Assembly (NCBI RefSeq): GCF_014203225.1
Contig: NZ_JACHIO010000027.1
Span: 24,430 to 88,429 of the forward strand
Reading direction: 5' to 3'
DNA length: 64,000 bases
Source: Granulicella mallensis
Lineage (GTDB): Bacteria > Acidobacteriota > Terriglobia > Terriglobales > Acidobacteriaceae
The position numbers and the translations under genes were made by a program. Numbering within the stretch: position 1 is the first letter of the stretch; the number at the start of each line of letters is the position of its first letter. Shown piece by piece: positions 33,709-42,475 of the stretch. Below the pieces are notes generated by a model. The model worked only from the letters and a program-made list of their open reading frames with translations. It searched no databases and was not told the origin of the DNA.

Positions 33709-34988
33709 GCAATCTCCATCTCGCTCGGCGGGATGCTCGGCCCGCTCTGCGGATGTCTGCGGCTGTACCCCGTTGCGTGACGCACGCCGGCCAGAACGAT
33801 CAGACCGATCTCCAGCGCGCAGACACCGTTCCACTCCCAGCGCGACCAGGCCAGGCTTGCCAGGGCTGAACCGATCGCTCCGCCGATGAAGTACATCGTC
33901 ATGTAAATCGTATTCAGTCTGCTTCGCGCCAACTCTCCCAGGCCGAAGATCCGTGTCTGGTTCCCCACCTGCATCATCTGCATGCCGAGATCCAGTGCCA
34001 GTACGCCGAACACCAGGAACACCATGTGCAGGGTCGTCGAGACATGAAAGCCCTCGCACAGCCAGATCCACAGGTAGCAGAATGTCATGATCCCCCCGGC
34101 CAGCGTCACCACAAACCGCGTGCCATGCCGGTCGGAGAGCCTGCCCGCAAAGGGAGCCACCATGGCACCCGCGGCGCCCACCACACCAAAGGTCCCGGCA
34201 ACGCCCGGCCCCATTCCATAGTGCTTTGAGAGCACGAACGCGAGCGTAGTCCAGAAGCAGCTGAAGGTCGCAAAGGTCAGGCCGCCGATCGTACCCGCCT
34301 CTCGCAGCAGGGGCTCGTCCCGAAACAGCGTCCAAAGAGACCGCAGGGTTTGCTTATAGGTCAAATCCTGATGCGGCTGCGAACGCGGCATGACCTTGTA
34401 CAGGACGGGCACAAAGATGGCATTCATCAGGGCAGCCGCAAAAAACACCGAACGCCAGCCGCCGATGCCGCTCACCCATCCCGCAAAGCTGCGCGCCAGT
34501 AGGACGCCCAGCAGCAGGCCCGTCATCACCGTGCCGATGGCCTGCCCGCGCCGCTCGTGCGGCACCAGCTCCGGAGCCATGGGCAGCACGATATGCGTCA
34601 CCGAAGCCATCAGCCCGATGAGCACGCTCGCTATCAGCATCGTCGCCAGGTGATGCGACAGCGCCGCAATGAGCAGCGCCACACTGACGCCCGCATACAT
34701 GCGCACCATGAGCTTGCGGCGGTCGGTGATATCACCGAGCGGGACGAAGGACATGATGCCGCAGGCATACCCTACCTGGGTGGCGACGGCGACGAAGCCC
34801 ATCTCCTTGGCCGTCTGATGCAGACTCTGTCCCATGACCAGCAGCAACGGCTGGTTGTAGTAGATGGAACCCACGCCGACGGCGCACGCAACGCCTAGAA
34901 AAGGCAGTGCCCAGCGCCCTCCCATTCCGATCTGAGATTGTTTCTCCATTGAATGACTCGACATCGAGTCTACACAGCTCCGGTTCAT
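33705..34988 (-). CDS. MFS transporter
   Basis: 427 residues with 12 hydrophobic helices between about 25 and 400. The MFS motif A is GDITDRRKLM after helix 2 (about 92-101), and a second copy is GRLSDRHGTRF between helices 8 and 9. The YYNQPLLLVMGQ segment in the first loop is typical of a bacterial drug or metabolite exporter subgroup. Substrate unknown. ATG codons at residues 9 and 14 are alternative starts. The TAG stop lies in the end of the adjacent inverted-repeat element. Confidence 0.83.
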   Translation of the reverse strand: MNRSCVDSMSSHSMEKQSQIGMGGRWALPFLGVACAVGVGSIYYNQPLLLVMGQSLHQTAKEMGFVAVATQVGYACGIMSFVPLGDITDRRKLMVRMYAGVSVALLIAALSHHLATMLIASVLIGLMASVTHIVLPMAPELVPHERRGQAIGTVMTGLLLGVLLARSFAGWVSGIGGWRSVFFAAALMNAIFVPVLYKVMPRSQPHQDLTYKQTLRSLWTLFRDEPLLREAGTIGGLTFATFSCFWTTLAFVLSKHYGMGPGVAGTFGVVGAAGAMVAPFAGRLSDRHGTRFVVTLAGGIMTFCYLWIWLCEGFHVSTTLHMVFLVFGVLALDLGMQMMQVGNQTRIFGLGELARSRLNTIYMTMYFIGGAIGSALASLAWSRWEWNGVCALEIGLIVLAGVRHATGYSRRHPQSGPSIPPSEMEIA

Positions 34989-35060
34989 TCCGAGAAGCTT
35001 CGCGCTTGTCGTTCTTCCATCTTAACGCGGACTGAAGATTTATCATGAATCAGGAGCTTT

Positions 35061-36188
35061 ATGCCGCTGAACAACACCATTGCCGTAGCCATGTCCGGAG
35101 GAGTCGATTCCTCGGCAGTTGCAGCCCTTTTGCACGCCGAAGGGCGCGATCTAATCGGGCTGACGCTGCAGCTCTGGAACCAGCGCCGCCTGGCCGGCCG
35201 CGAGGGCATGCCCGAGACCGTACAGGGCCGCTGCTGCTCCATCGACGACGTCTATGACGCCCGCCGCGTCGCCGAGCAGATCGGCATTCCCTACTACCTC
35301 GTGAACGCGCAGGAGCGCTTCGAGAACGAGGTCGTGCGCCCGTTCGTCGACGAGTATCTCGCCGGACGCACACCGATCCCCTGCACGCTCTGCAATAACC
35401 ACCTGAAGTTCGATCAACTGCTGCTGACTGCGCGGCAGATCGGCGCCGACCGCATCGCCACCGGCCACTACGCGCGCAACCATTACGACGAAGCACGCGC
35501 GCGCTGGGTCCTTTCCCGGCCCGCCGACAAGTCCAAAGACCAGACCTACTTCCTCTTCGGCCTCACGCAGGATCAGCTCTCACGCACGCTCTTTCCCCTG
35601 GGCGAGATGCAGAAGCCCGCGGTACGCTCGATGGCTGCCGACCATGGGCTGGAGCTGGCACAAAAGCCCGATTCGCAGGAGATCTGCTTCATCCCCGGCG
35701 GCAGCTATTCGCAGTTTCTGAAGGCCTATCTCGATGAGCAGGGCCGCGAACTTCCCGACAGCTCGGGAGAGTTGGTCTCCGCGAGTGGAGAGGTTCTGGG
35801 ACATCACGAGGGTATTCACGGCTTTACGGTCGGACAGCGCAAGGGCCTGGGGCTCAGCTCGCCGCAGCCGCTGTACGTGCTGAACATCCATCCCGACTCG
35901 CATGCGGTGCAGGTCGGAACGGACGACCAGCTTCTCTCGTGGACGCTCATCGCCGACCGCCTGAACTGGGTCTCGATCCTGGAGCCGGAGGAAGAGATCC
36001 GCGTCACGATCAAGATTCGCCATCGCCACGAGCCCGCCCCTGCGACGTTGCGCGTAACCGCATTCGACCGCGTGGAAGCGACGTTTGATGAGCCTCAGCG
36101 GGCGATCACACCAGGGCAATCAGCGGTGTTCTACCAGGGAGACGAGGTCGCAGGCGGCGGATGGATAACGGCAGAGGATAGAGAATAG
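35061..36188 (+). CDS. mnmA: tRNA-specific 2-thiouridylase MnmA
   Basis: 375 residues, full length. The PP-loop AMSGGVDSSAVAAL binds ATP. The catalytic Cys pair is CTLCN (about 113) and CFIPGGSY (about 212). TGHYAR, DKSKDQTYFLFGL and DSQEICF are further signatures, with an MnmA C-terminal beta domain ending in GQSAVFYQGDEVAGGGWI. It thiolates U34 of tRNA-Lys, Glu and Gln. CAGGAGC precedes the ATG. The last codons and TAG stop (AGAGGATAGAGAATAG) look like the AG-rich repeat family, so the final four residues may be repeat-derived. Confidence 0.95.
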   Translation: MPLNNTIAVAMSGGVDSSAVAALLHAEGRDLIGLTLQLWNQRRLAGREGMPETVQGRCCSIDDVYDARRVAEQIGIPYYLVNAQERFENEVVRPFVDEYLAGRTPIPCTLCNNHLKFDQLLLTARQIGADRIATGHYARNHYDEARARWVLSRPADKSKDQTYFLFGLTQDQLSRTLFPLGEMQKPAVRSMAADHGLELAQKPDSQEICFIPGGSYSQFLKAYLDEQGRELPDSSGELVSASGEVLGHHEGIHGFTVGQRKGLGLSSPQPLYVLNIHPDSHAVQVGTDDQLLSWTLIADRLNWVSILEPEEEIRVTIKIRHRHEPAPATLRVTAFDRVEATFDEPQRAITPGQSAVFYQGDEVAGGGWITAEDRE

Positions 36189-36217
36189 GCGGTCGAGGCC
36201 TCTATGCCTCCGTCGTC

Positions 36218-36418
36218 TTTGCTTTTCTGGTTGTCATTCCGAGCGCAGCGAGTGAACCTGCTGTCTCCCGCTCTTTGCTTACGCCACTACAAATGTTATG
36301 TGGTTACCCAAGCTCTGCCCGGCTATTCTGGCCTGCCTGCTTTCGCGGTAGTACAAGCGAAAAACGGGAGACAGCAGGTTCACTCGCTGCGCTCGGAATG
36401 ACAACCAGAAAAGCAAAG
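36218..36418. repeat. Palindromic element of the GTCATTCCGAGCGCAGCGAG family (family C, copy 2)
   Basis: Arms 36218-36270 and 36363-36418 match the 14477-14676 copy almost base for base (TTGCTTTTCTGG, TTGTCATTCCGAGCGCAGCG, CTGCTGTCTCCCG), while the spacer differs. To its right lies an AG-rich family B arm (about 36465-36507) that abuts the stop of the convergent DUF948-like gene. Confidence 0.85.
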
Positions 36419-36464
36419 GACAAAGAACGAAGGCGAAACGCGTGGCTTAGCGGACACTACTAAG

Positions 36465-36507
36465 TCTATCCTCTATCCTCTATCCTCTACTCTCTACACT
36501 CTGCTCT
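36465..36507 (-). repeat. AG-rich repeat arm (family B) abutting the DUF948-like stop codon
   Basis: On the minus strand the TAA stop is followed at once by AGAGCAGAGTGTAGAGAGTA and then GAGGATAGAGGATAGAGGAT, the same units as 11625-11665. The opposite strand end, at the mnmA stop, carries a shorter AGAGGATAGAGAATAG. Confidence 0.75.
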
Positions 36508-37071
36508 TTACTCTCTTCTCTTCCCAAACGGCGAGAGCTTCACAAACGTCTCCAGCCCTGCCTTGAGCCCTGCAATAATTCCGGCCATCTGCTTCACGGG
36601 GACGCGAATCCCCTCCTGCACGACATGCGAGACCTGCTGAGTGGTGTGCAGCGCGTCCGTTACGAGGTCATCCACGCGGGCTACCTGCGTGCGCGTCCTG
36701 TTGTTGGCGTCCACCACCGTGCGATTGATCTGGCTCAACGTCTCGCCGACCTCGTCGCACTTGGCGCGTACCGTGTAGGACATCTGCTCGACGTTGGCGC
36801 TGATGCTGCGAATCTTCGGGGAGATCTCTTCCAGAACCTCAGTAGTCCTCGTAAGCAGAGGGCTGGTTCGCGCTTCGGTGCGTTCGGCAAGGCTCTCAAG
36901 CTTCAGCAGCAGCTTCGAGGCAAAGATCGCGGCCATCACAAACGCGAAGGCCTGTACCGCCAGCGCTACCGCGATGATGAGGACAAACCACATGATCAAG
37001 TGGATATCGTGATTATTCAAACTCTCGTTCGATTGCCACAAAAACATCATCAAGCCGCGAGTAGCTGGCAT
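36508..37071 (-). CDS. DUF948-like membrane-anchored coiled-coil protein
   Basis: 187 residues from the ATG preceded by CAGGAGA. A longer frame upstream has no similarity or SD. A membrane helix at about 22-45 (MWFVLIIAVALAVQAFAFVM) is followed by a long helical region (about 55-170) of the DUF948 type, with heptad-like spacing across TEVLEEISPKIRSISANVEQ and TLSQINRTVVDANNRTRTQV. Such proteins accompany YtxH genes, as here, and are thought to be stress-related envelope proteins; the role is not defined. The C-terminal SPFGKRRE is followed by a repeat at the stop. Confidence 0.78.
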   Translation of the reverse strand: MPATRGLMMFLWQSNESLNNHDIHLIMWFVLIIAVALAVQAFAFVMAAIFASKLLLKLESLAERTEARTSPLLTRTTEVLEEISPKIRSISANVEQMSYTVRAKCDEVGETLSQINRTVVDANNRTRTQVARVDDLVTDALHTTQQVSHVVQEGIRVPVKQMAGIIAGLKAGLETFVKLSPFGKRRE

Positions 37072-37237
37072 AAAACATCTCCTGTTGCCTCGCCCGGCGA
37101 ATGCCTCGGATCGGCGATATTGAGCATTGCTCACTGTAGTGCTTCCAGGGCGAGGCCGCAAGACCCGCACAGAAAACGATGCCTGCAAAGCAAAGGGGGC
37201 CGGCGCCGCCGACCCCGCTTGCGGAAGAGCTCTGGGA

Positions 37238-37639
37238 CTACGAGTTTTCCAGCGGATCGCTGGAGGTCGAAGTCTTGATGTACGCTTCCTTGCCTGCATC
37301 GACAGCCGCGGCGACAGCCTCAGCCTGGGTCTGGACGAGGTCCTTACCCTTGTCTACATACTGGCTCCACTGGGTGCGACCCTTGTCGTAGTATTCCTTG
37401 CCTCTGTCGACATACTGGCCCGCTGTTTCCTTGCCGTGCTGTACGTACTGTCCAGCCTGTTCCAGGCCCTGATTGTAGAGCTGATTGGCGCGGTCGCGCG
37501 CCTCCAGGGAACGGGCAACCAACTCATCGCGGGTCTCTCTTCCCGACTTCGGGGCATAGAGCACGCCTACCAGCGCACCCAGTCCGAGTCCCGCGAGGAA
37601 CCATCCAAACCCACCAATACTGCTTTCGTTGTCCGCCAT
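37238..37639 (-). CDS. YtxH domain protein with tandem amphipathic repeats
   Basis: 133 residues. The YtxH signature is FGWFLAGLGLGALVGVLYAP followed by KSGRETRDEL, with a membrane helix at about 11-28. Residues 55-105 hold four to five repeats of about 11 residues with the core (G)QYVxxGKE, e.g. GQYVQHGKETA, GQYVDRGKEYY and SQYVDKGKDLV, resembling LEA-type amphipathic helices. YtxH genes are general-stress genes in Firmicutes. It lies 166 bases upstream of the DUF948-like gene on the same strand. AAGGAGATCGCA precedes the ATG. Confidence 0.82.
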   Translation of the reverse strand: MADNESSIGGFGWFLAGLGLGALVGVLYAPKSGRETRDELVARSLEARDRANQLYNQGLEQAGQYVQHGKETAGQYVDRGKEYYDKGRTQWSQYVDKGKDLVQTQAEAVAAAVDAGKEAYIKTSTSSDPLENS

Positions 37640-37881
37640 TGCGATCTCCTTCGTCTAAACTTGCTGCGATGCTGAACGGGCTGCACGACCGATCGTATGG
37701 GAAGTGTCGCACCTATTCAAGGTGGATGCCGACCAAAGATGGGAGGTTGCGTCCAGCAGGCATACGCTCCCGGCAGTTTGATCGATATTTTCACAACTAT
37801 CTCTATCGCAATCGCTTCCGGGCGCATCTTACGTGGATCAGCACAACTGACAGGGATTCAGCACGATATGGAGACCGCACG

Positions 37882-38898
37882 ATGACAACACAGACAACCG
37901 GCATCCTCCGGAATGCCTCCGCCTCAGCCGCCCTTTTTTGCGCCTTCGCCCTGCTTCCGCTCAGCGGTTGCAAAAAGCCCGTCGATGATGCCACGCTAAC
38001 CAAAAACGTTCAAACCGCCCTTGCGGCCGACGACGCCATCAAGCAGCAGCCCGTACAGGTAGCCGTACAAAGCGGCGTCGTCACCCTCTCCGGCAACGTC
38101 AGCGACGATACGGCAAGCGCCGTCGCCGCCCAGGACGCCGCCAAGGTAGCGGAGGTCAAAGAGGTCGTGAACAACCTCGCCATCGATGGCGTTCAGGTGG
38201 CTCCGACCGTCGTAACGCCAGCCGCGCCAACAACGCCGCGACAGACTACACCGGCGGAACGCACGGCCATCGCCCAGAATCAGCCTCTGCCGCCACCCCC
38301 GCCCAATAACCCTCCGCCACCGGCGCCCACTTACCGTGACGTAGCGATTCCGGCAGGGACCGCCATCCCTACCCGCATCACGCAGACCCTCGACAGTGCG
38401 GTTACGCAGGCCGGAGCCCCCTTCAACGGTGTCGTAACGCGTGAGGTCGTCGTTGATGGCGCTGTCGTCATCCCCGCAGGCTCTGCCGTCAGCGGAACCG
38501 TCGTAGAGGCCAAGGACGCCACCCACTTCAAGGGCAGTTCGCTGCTCTCGATCCAGTTGACGGCTCTGCGCCGCCACGGCAAACTGATCTCCATCTCGAC
38601 AGACGCTTACTCGGTCGAAGGCAAGGGCCGCGGCAAGAACACCGCGCTCAAGGTCGGCGGCGGCGCGGCGATCGGCGCGGTCCTCGGCGGCATCTTCGGC
38701 GGCGGCAAAGGTGCTGCCATCGGAGCGGCGGCAGGCGGCGGCGGTGGTGCGGTTGTCCAGGGTGTCACGAAAGGCGAGCAGGTACAGATTCCGTCCGAGA
38801 GCGTCATTCGCTTTCGTCTGACGAACTCGATTACCGTACGCACCTCGGAGACCCCCTCCAACTACGAACCCACTCAGCCAGGACTTCAGACTCGCTGA
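37882..38898 (+). CDS. BON-domain lipoprotein
   Basis: 338 residues. Lipoprotein signal with lipobox LSGC (Cys near 32). A BON domain (about 38-100) reads TKNVQTALAADDAIKQQPVQ then VAVQSGVVTLSGNVSDDTAS. A Pro-rich linker (PLPPPPPNNPPPPAP) leads to a beta region (about 145-250) and a Gly-rich glycine-zipper segment (IGAVLGGIFGGGKGAAIGAA). BON domains bind membranes or peptidoglycan in the periplasm. The chosen ATG gives the lipoprotein signal; upstream in-frame sequence does not. It is divergent from ytxH by about 240 bases, so the two may share stress regulation. Confidence 0.83.
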   Translation: MTTQTTGILRNASASAALFCAFALLPLSGCKKPVDDATLTKNVQTALAADDAIKQQPVQVAVQSGVVTLSGNVSDDTASAVAAQDAAKVAEVKEVVNNLAIDGVQVAPTVVTPAAPTTPRQTTPAERTAIAQNQPLPPPPPNNPPPPAPTYRDVAIPAGTAIPTRITQTLDSAVTQAGAPFNGVVTREVVVDGAVVIPAGSAVSGTVVEAKDATHFKGSSLLSIQLTALRRHGKLISISTDAYSVEGKGRGKNTALKVGGGAAIGAVLGGIFGGGKGAAIGAAAGGGGGAVVQGVTKGEQVQIPSESVIRFRLTNSITVRTSETPSNYEPTQPGLQTR

Positions 38899-38925
38899 TC
38901 GATTTCACTCCTCGCAGTAAGAAAC

Positions 38926-38967
38926 AAAGGGCAAGTGTCGAAGGGAGACCTCCGATACTTGCCCTTT
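38926..38967 (+). terminator. Terminator after the BON lipoprotein gene
   Basis: AAAGGGCAAGTGTCG pairs with CGATACTTGCCCTTT (15 bp, one mismatch) around a 12-base loop, followed by ATACA. It resembles a Rho-independent terminator. The rest of the gap before the GH57 gene shows nothing clear. Confidence 0.65.
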
Positions 38968-39192
38968 ATACAACTCGCAAACACTACTACGCATAGCGCG
39001 AACCATGACGGTTCCCTCATGGGCGTGTACCTCATGCTGAAAACTGACATCCAAAGGTAGACAGGGCGAAAACTGGCTTTGCTCGCCCTGAAGTTGCACT
39101 CGAATCCTAATGTAAACTGACGGTGGATTGCAGCCTCCCACCGTAGCATGCGGAGTATGTTCCGCCCCAGACCACCCGGAAGGGGTATTCCT

Positions 39193-41058
39193 TTGAACGT
39201 CTCGACCACCAGACCGTCCGGTTTGCTGACCTTCACTCTGCACGCCCATCTTCCCTATGTGGTGAACCACGGGACCTGGCCGCATGGCATGGAATGGCTG
39301 CATGAAGCCGCAGCAGAGACCTACCTTCCGCTGCTCCGCGTTCTTGGCAACCTCGAGCGTGACGGAATCGCGCTGAACTGCAATCTGAATCTTTCTCCCA
39401 TCCTTCTTGAGCAACTTGCCCATCCGGTCTTCAAGGCCGAGTTCCCCAAGTACGTGGAACGCAAGATCGTCGCCGCACGCGAAGATGAAGCGTTCTTCAC
39501 CACCACGGGCGAGGCCCACTACGCCGAGACGGCCCGCTTCTGGCATCGGTTCTTCACGGATGCGCTGGATGACTTCAACGCTCTCGGCGGCGACATCATC
39601 AAGGGCTTCCGCCACTTCAACGATGCCGGACTGATTGAGATCATCACCTGCGGCGCGACGCATGGCTACATGCCACTGCTCGGCACCGATGAGAGTGTCC
39701 GCGCGCAGGTTCGTACAGCGGTCAACGCGCACATCCGCCATATCGGCAAGCATCCCAAGGGCATGTGGGCGCCGGAGTGCGGCTATCGTCCTGCCGGCTT
39801 CTGGAACTACCCCGTCCCCAACGCCGACGGCTCGCCCGCGCTGCCGGGATTCGACCGCATCGGCGTCGAGCAGGCCCTGTCGGAGAGCGACATCGAGTTC
39901 TTCTTCGTCGACACGCACCTGGTCGAAGAGTCGGCCCGCATCCCTTCTCCCTACGACCTTCTCCACGGCTCCGTGGCCAGCCGTATCGACGAGCCCTTCA
40001 CCTATAACGAAAACCGGCGGCTCTACCAGCCGTATTACGTCGACGGCCCCTACGACAAGCGCTACGCAACGACCATCTTCCCGCGCGATCCGCGCACAGG
40101 CGTCCAGGTATGGTCGGGCGATTCCGGCTATCCCGGCGACGGAAGCTACCTCGACTTCCACAAGAAGCGTTGGCCAGGTGGTCATCGCTACTGGCGCGTA
40201 ACCGGCCCCCGTGTGGACATGGGCAACAAGGAACCCTACTACCCGCAAGAGGCTGCGGAGCGAGTCAAGGGCCATGCCTCGCACTTCGTGCACCTGGTGT
40301 GGCAGGCGTTACAGGGGGGATTCAACGACTCCATTCCGCCGGTGCTCTGCTCGCCGTTCGACGCGGAGCTCTTCGGCCACTGGTGGTTCGAGGGGCCTAT
40401 GTGGCTCGAAGCTGTGGCACGTGTGCTGCACGATTACCCAATGGGCCTTGAACTGGCCTCCTGCACCCAGTACCTGGAGCAGTATCCACGCGCGGGCTTT
40501 ATCGCCATGCACGAAGGCTCATGGGGTGCGGAGGGCACCAACCACGTCTGGATGAACCCGGATACCTCGTGGACCTACACCCACATCTATCCCGCCGAGA
40601 TCTACACCCGCGATGTCTGCACGAGCGGCAAGTGGAAGGACGGCGGACTCGGCGAGCGCATCGTAAAGCAACTCTGCCGCGAACTGCTACTGCTGGAGTC
40701 CTCAGACTGGCAGTTCCTCATCACGACCGGCGCGGCGCGCGACTACGCAGAGCTCCGCTTTGAGACGCACAGCGACCAATTCAACGACGTGAAATCCATC
40801 TGGCAGGGCTTCGAGGCTACAGGCTCGATCACGCCGGGACAGGAAGAGCGCCTGACGGCGATCGAGCTGCGCGACAGCATCTTCGTGGACATCGATCCCA
40901 GCTTCTGGATCGCAGGCGCGCGACAGGTGCGTGACAGCGGACGCAATCCCGAAGACAGGGCTTCGCAAACCGTTCCACCAGCAGGCGATGCTGCCAAGCA
41001 TCCCCCAGTCCACGATGTCTCCGCAACCGAAGTCTTGAAGTTTCGCGCCAACGCTTAG
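39193..41058 (+). CDS. GH57 1,4-alpha-glucan branching enzyme-like protein
   Basis: About 621 residues. The GH57 motifs occur in order: HAHLPYVVNH (motif 1), GATHGYMPLL (motif 2), GMWAPECGYRP with the nucleophile Glu (motif 3), PFDAELFGHWWFEGP with the acid/base Asp (motif 4), and the C-terminal WQFLITTGAARDYAELRF helix domain (motif 5 region). The alpha-helical C-terminal domain is that of GH57 branching enzymes, which make alpha-1,6 branches in glycogen. The TTG start is chosen because AAGGGG lies 7 bases before it; ATG codons at 39148 and 39157 lack this. No other glycogen genes are adjacent. Confidence 0.87.
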   Translation: MNVSTTRPSGLLTFTLHAHLPYVVNHGTWPHGMEWLHEAAAETYLPLLRVLGNLERDGIALNCNLNLSPILLEQLAHPVFKAEFPKYVERKIVAAREDEAFFTTTGEAHYAETARFWHRFFTDALDDFNALGGDIIKGFRHFNDAGLIEIITCGATHGYMPLLGTDESVRAQVRTAVNAHIRHIGKHPKGMWAPECGYRPAGFWNYPVPNADGSPALPGFDRIGVEQALSESDIEFFFVDTHLVEESARIPSPYDLLHGSVASRIDEPFTYNENRRLYQPYYVDGPYDKRYATTIFPRDPRTGVQVWSGDSGYPGDGSYLDFHKKRWPGGHRYWRVTGPRVDMGNKEPYYPQEAAERVKGHASHFVHLVWQALQGGFNDSIPPVLCSPFDAELFGHWWFEGPMWLEAVARVLHDYPMGLELASCTQYLEQYPRAGFIAMHEGSWGAEGTNHVWMNPDTSWTYTHIYPAEIYTRDVCTSGKWKDGGLGERIVKQLCRELLLLESSDWQFLITTGAARDYAELRFETHSDQFNDVKSIWQGFEATGSITPGQEERLTAIELRDSIFVDIDPSFWIAGARQVRDSGRNPEDRASQTVPPAGDAAKHPPVHDVSATEVLKFRANA

Positions 41059-41123
41059 GGTGCCATTGCGGCCAGTCACGCCTTTGGCAAGACATGAATC
41101 CTCATAAGATCAAAACAAAAATC

Positions 41124-41361
41124 GCGCAGAGCGCGTTCCCTGACGCTTTAGCGTCGGGGAGACGGAGGGAGCCGTAGCCTTTAGGCTACGGAATCAAGAC
41201 TCGGAAGAATTTGGCCTTTAGGCCCGGGCCTTCTTTCGGCTGCGGACAAACAGCCCGGGGATAAAGCCCGATTATTGCCTGCCCTTAATTCCGTGAGCTA
41301 AAGGCCACGGCTCCCTCCGCCCCGCGACGCTGAAGCGTCACGGTTTGCGCTTCGCGCTTAG
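41124..41361. mobile_element. Transposase-less relative of the RAYT element (non-autonomous REP element)
   Basis: The left arm (TGACGCTTTAGCGTCGGGGA then GACGGAGGGAGCCG) and right arm (CGGCTCCCTCCGCCCCGCGA then CGCTGAAGCGTCACGG) mirror those of 11887-12573. They include the GACGCTTTAGCGTC REP hairpin, GGCCTTTAGGCCCGGGCCTT, and even the flanking GCGCGAAGCGC. The core of about 60 bases has no coding sequence. It fills most of the 445-bp gap before the next gene. Confidence 0.75.
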
Positions 41362-41503
41362 GTTGAAACTTATGCGGTATGCATGATGGAAAGACAAAAT
41401 ATCCCTCCTTTAACATAAGTACATTGGAATGCAGAAGCTGTGACACCACACCTTCCGACAAGACACAAACAACCCCACCTGTGAAAATGATTTAAACTAA
41501 CGT

Positions 41504-42475
41504 TTGAGTTCCTCCCTCCCAACACGACCTCGCAACTACAAACGAACGCTGCCTCCGCACAGACTCACGCTCGTTCCGCCGCAACCCCATCAAGCCCCGC
41601 AGCGAACCCCTCTAGCCCTGTGGCATCTACTGTCGCTCGACGCTCCAACGGTCGCCGCCTTATGGACATGGTTCGTCGCCCGGTGCGTTGGACTGCACCT
41701 GACGACCCCGATCGCCGCGATGTTCGTAGCCGTGTGGATGCTCTATGCCGCGGACCGTCTGCTCGATGCCCGGCCTCTCGGCGCCGAAGCGTATGAAACG
41801 CCTATCGCAGAACTGGAAGAGAGGCATCGCTTTCACCATCGCCACAAGCGAGCCTTTCTCGCCGTCATCGGCTGCGCTTCGGTCGGACTCGCTGTCCTGA
41901 TCCATCATCTGAACAGCGCCGCACTGCATCTCCATGCGCTATTGGCTTCCCTGCTCTTTGCGTACTTCTTTCTGATTCACATCTTTCCTGCAACGCCTCT
42001 CGCAAGCGAAACAGGCGCGCACCGCCTGCCGAAGGAGCTGGCCGTCGGCATCTTCTTCCCCGCAGCCATCTTCATCCCCACGGTCGCGCACGAACCGAAT
42101 CTGCGCCTTCTTCTAGCTCCGAACGCGTTGCTCTTCGCTGCCGTCTGCACGCTGAACTGCCTCTTCCTCTACGCCTGGGAGCATCCCGGTGAACGCTCTT
42201 CTGCCCATTGGACAACACGTTTCGCCACCGGCCATCTTGCAAGCCTCAGCGGCCTCACGGCGCTCACAGGCGTTGTCATGACGTTCCTCGAATACCGGCA
42301 TACCCTTGCTCCTCTCTGGTTGCTGGCCTTCGCCTGCAGCCTGAGCGCGGCGCTGCTGCTTCTGCTGCATACACAACGCCGACGTCTATCCGCCATTCAC
42401 CTTCGCGCATCCGCCGATCTTGCCCTGCTGACACCTGCGATCCTGATCCCTCTGGTGCGAGTCTTTGCGCGATGA
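41504..42475 (+). CDS. Polytopic membrane protein, possibly UbiA-like
   Basis: 323 residues with about eight hydrophobic helices from residue 40 on. The opening WHLLSLDAPTVAALWTWFVA and the polar DRLLDARP after the second helix, followed by His-rich EERHRFHHRHKRAF, recall the Asp-rich loop of UbiA prenyltransferases. A second Asp motif is not evident, so this is tentative. The start is TTG without a clear SD; the first 35 residues are basic and Pro-rich and may not all be translated. It overlaps the methyltransferase gene by ATGA, so the two probably act together on a lipid-like substrate (inference). Confidence 0.6.
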   Translation: MSSSLPTRPRNYKRTLPPHRLTLVPPQPHQAPQRTPLALWHLLSLDAPTVAALWTWFVARCVGLHLTTPIAAMFVAVWMLYAADRLLDARPLGAEAYETPIAELEERHRFHHRHKRAFLAVIGCASVGLAVLIHHLNSAALHLHALLASLLFAYFFLIHIFPATPLASETGAHRLPKELAVGIFFPAAIFIPTVAHEPNLRLLLAPNALLFAAVCTLNCLFLYAWEHPGERSSAHWTTRFATGHLASLSGLTALTGVVMTFLEYRHTLAPLWLLAFACSLSAALLLLLHTQRRRLSAIHLRASADLALLTPAILIPLVRVFAR

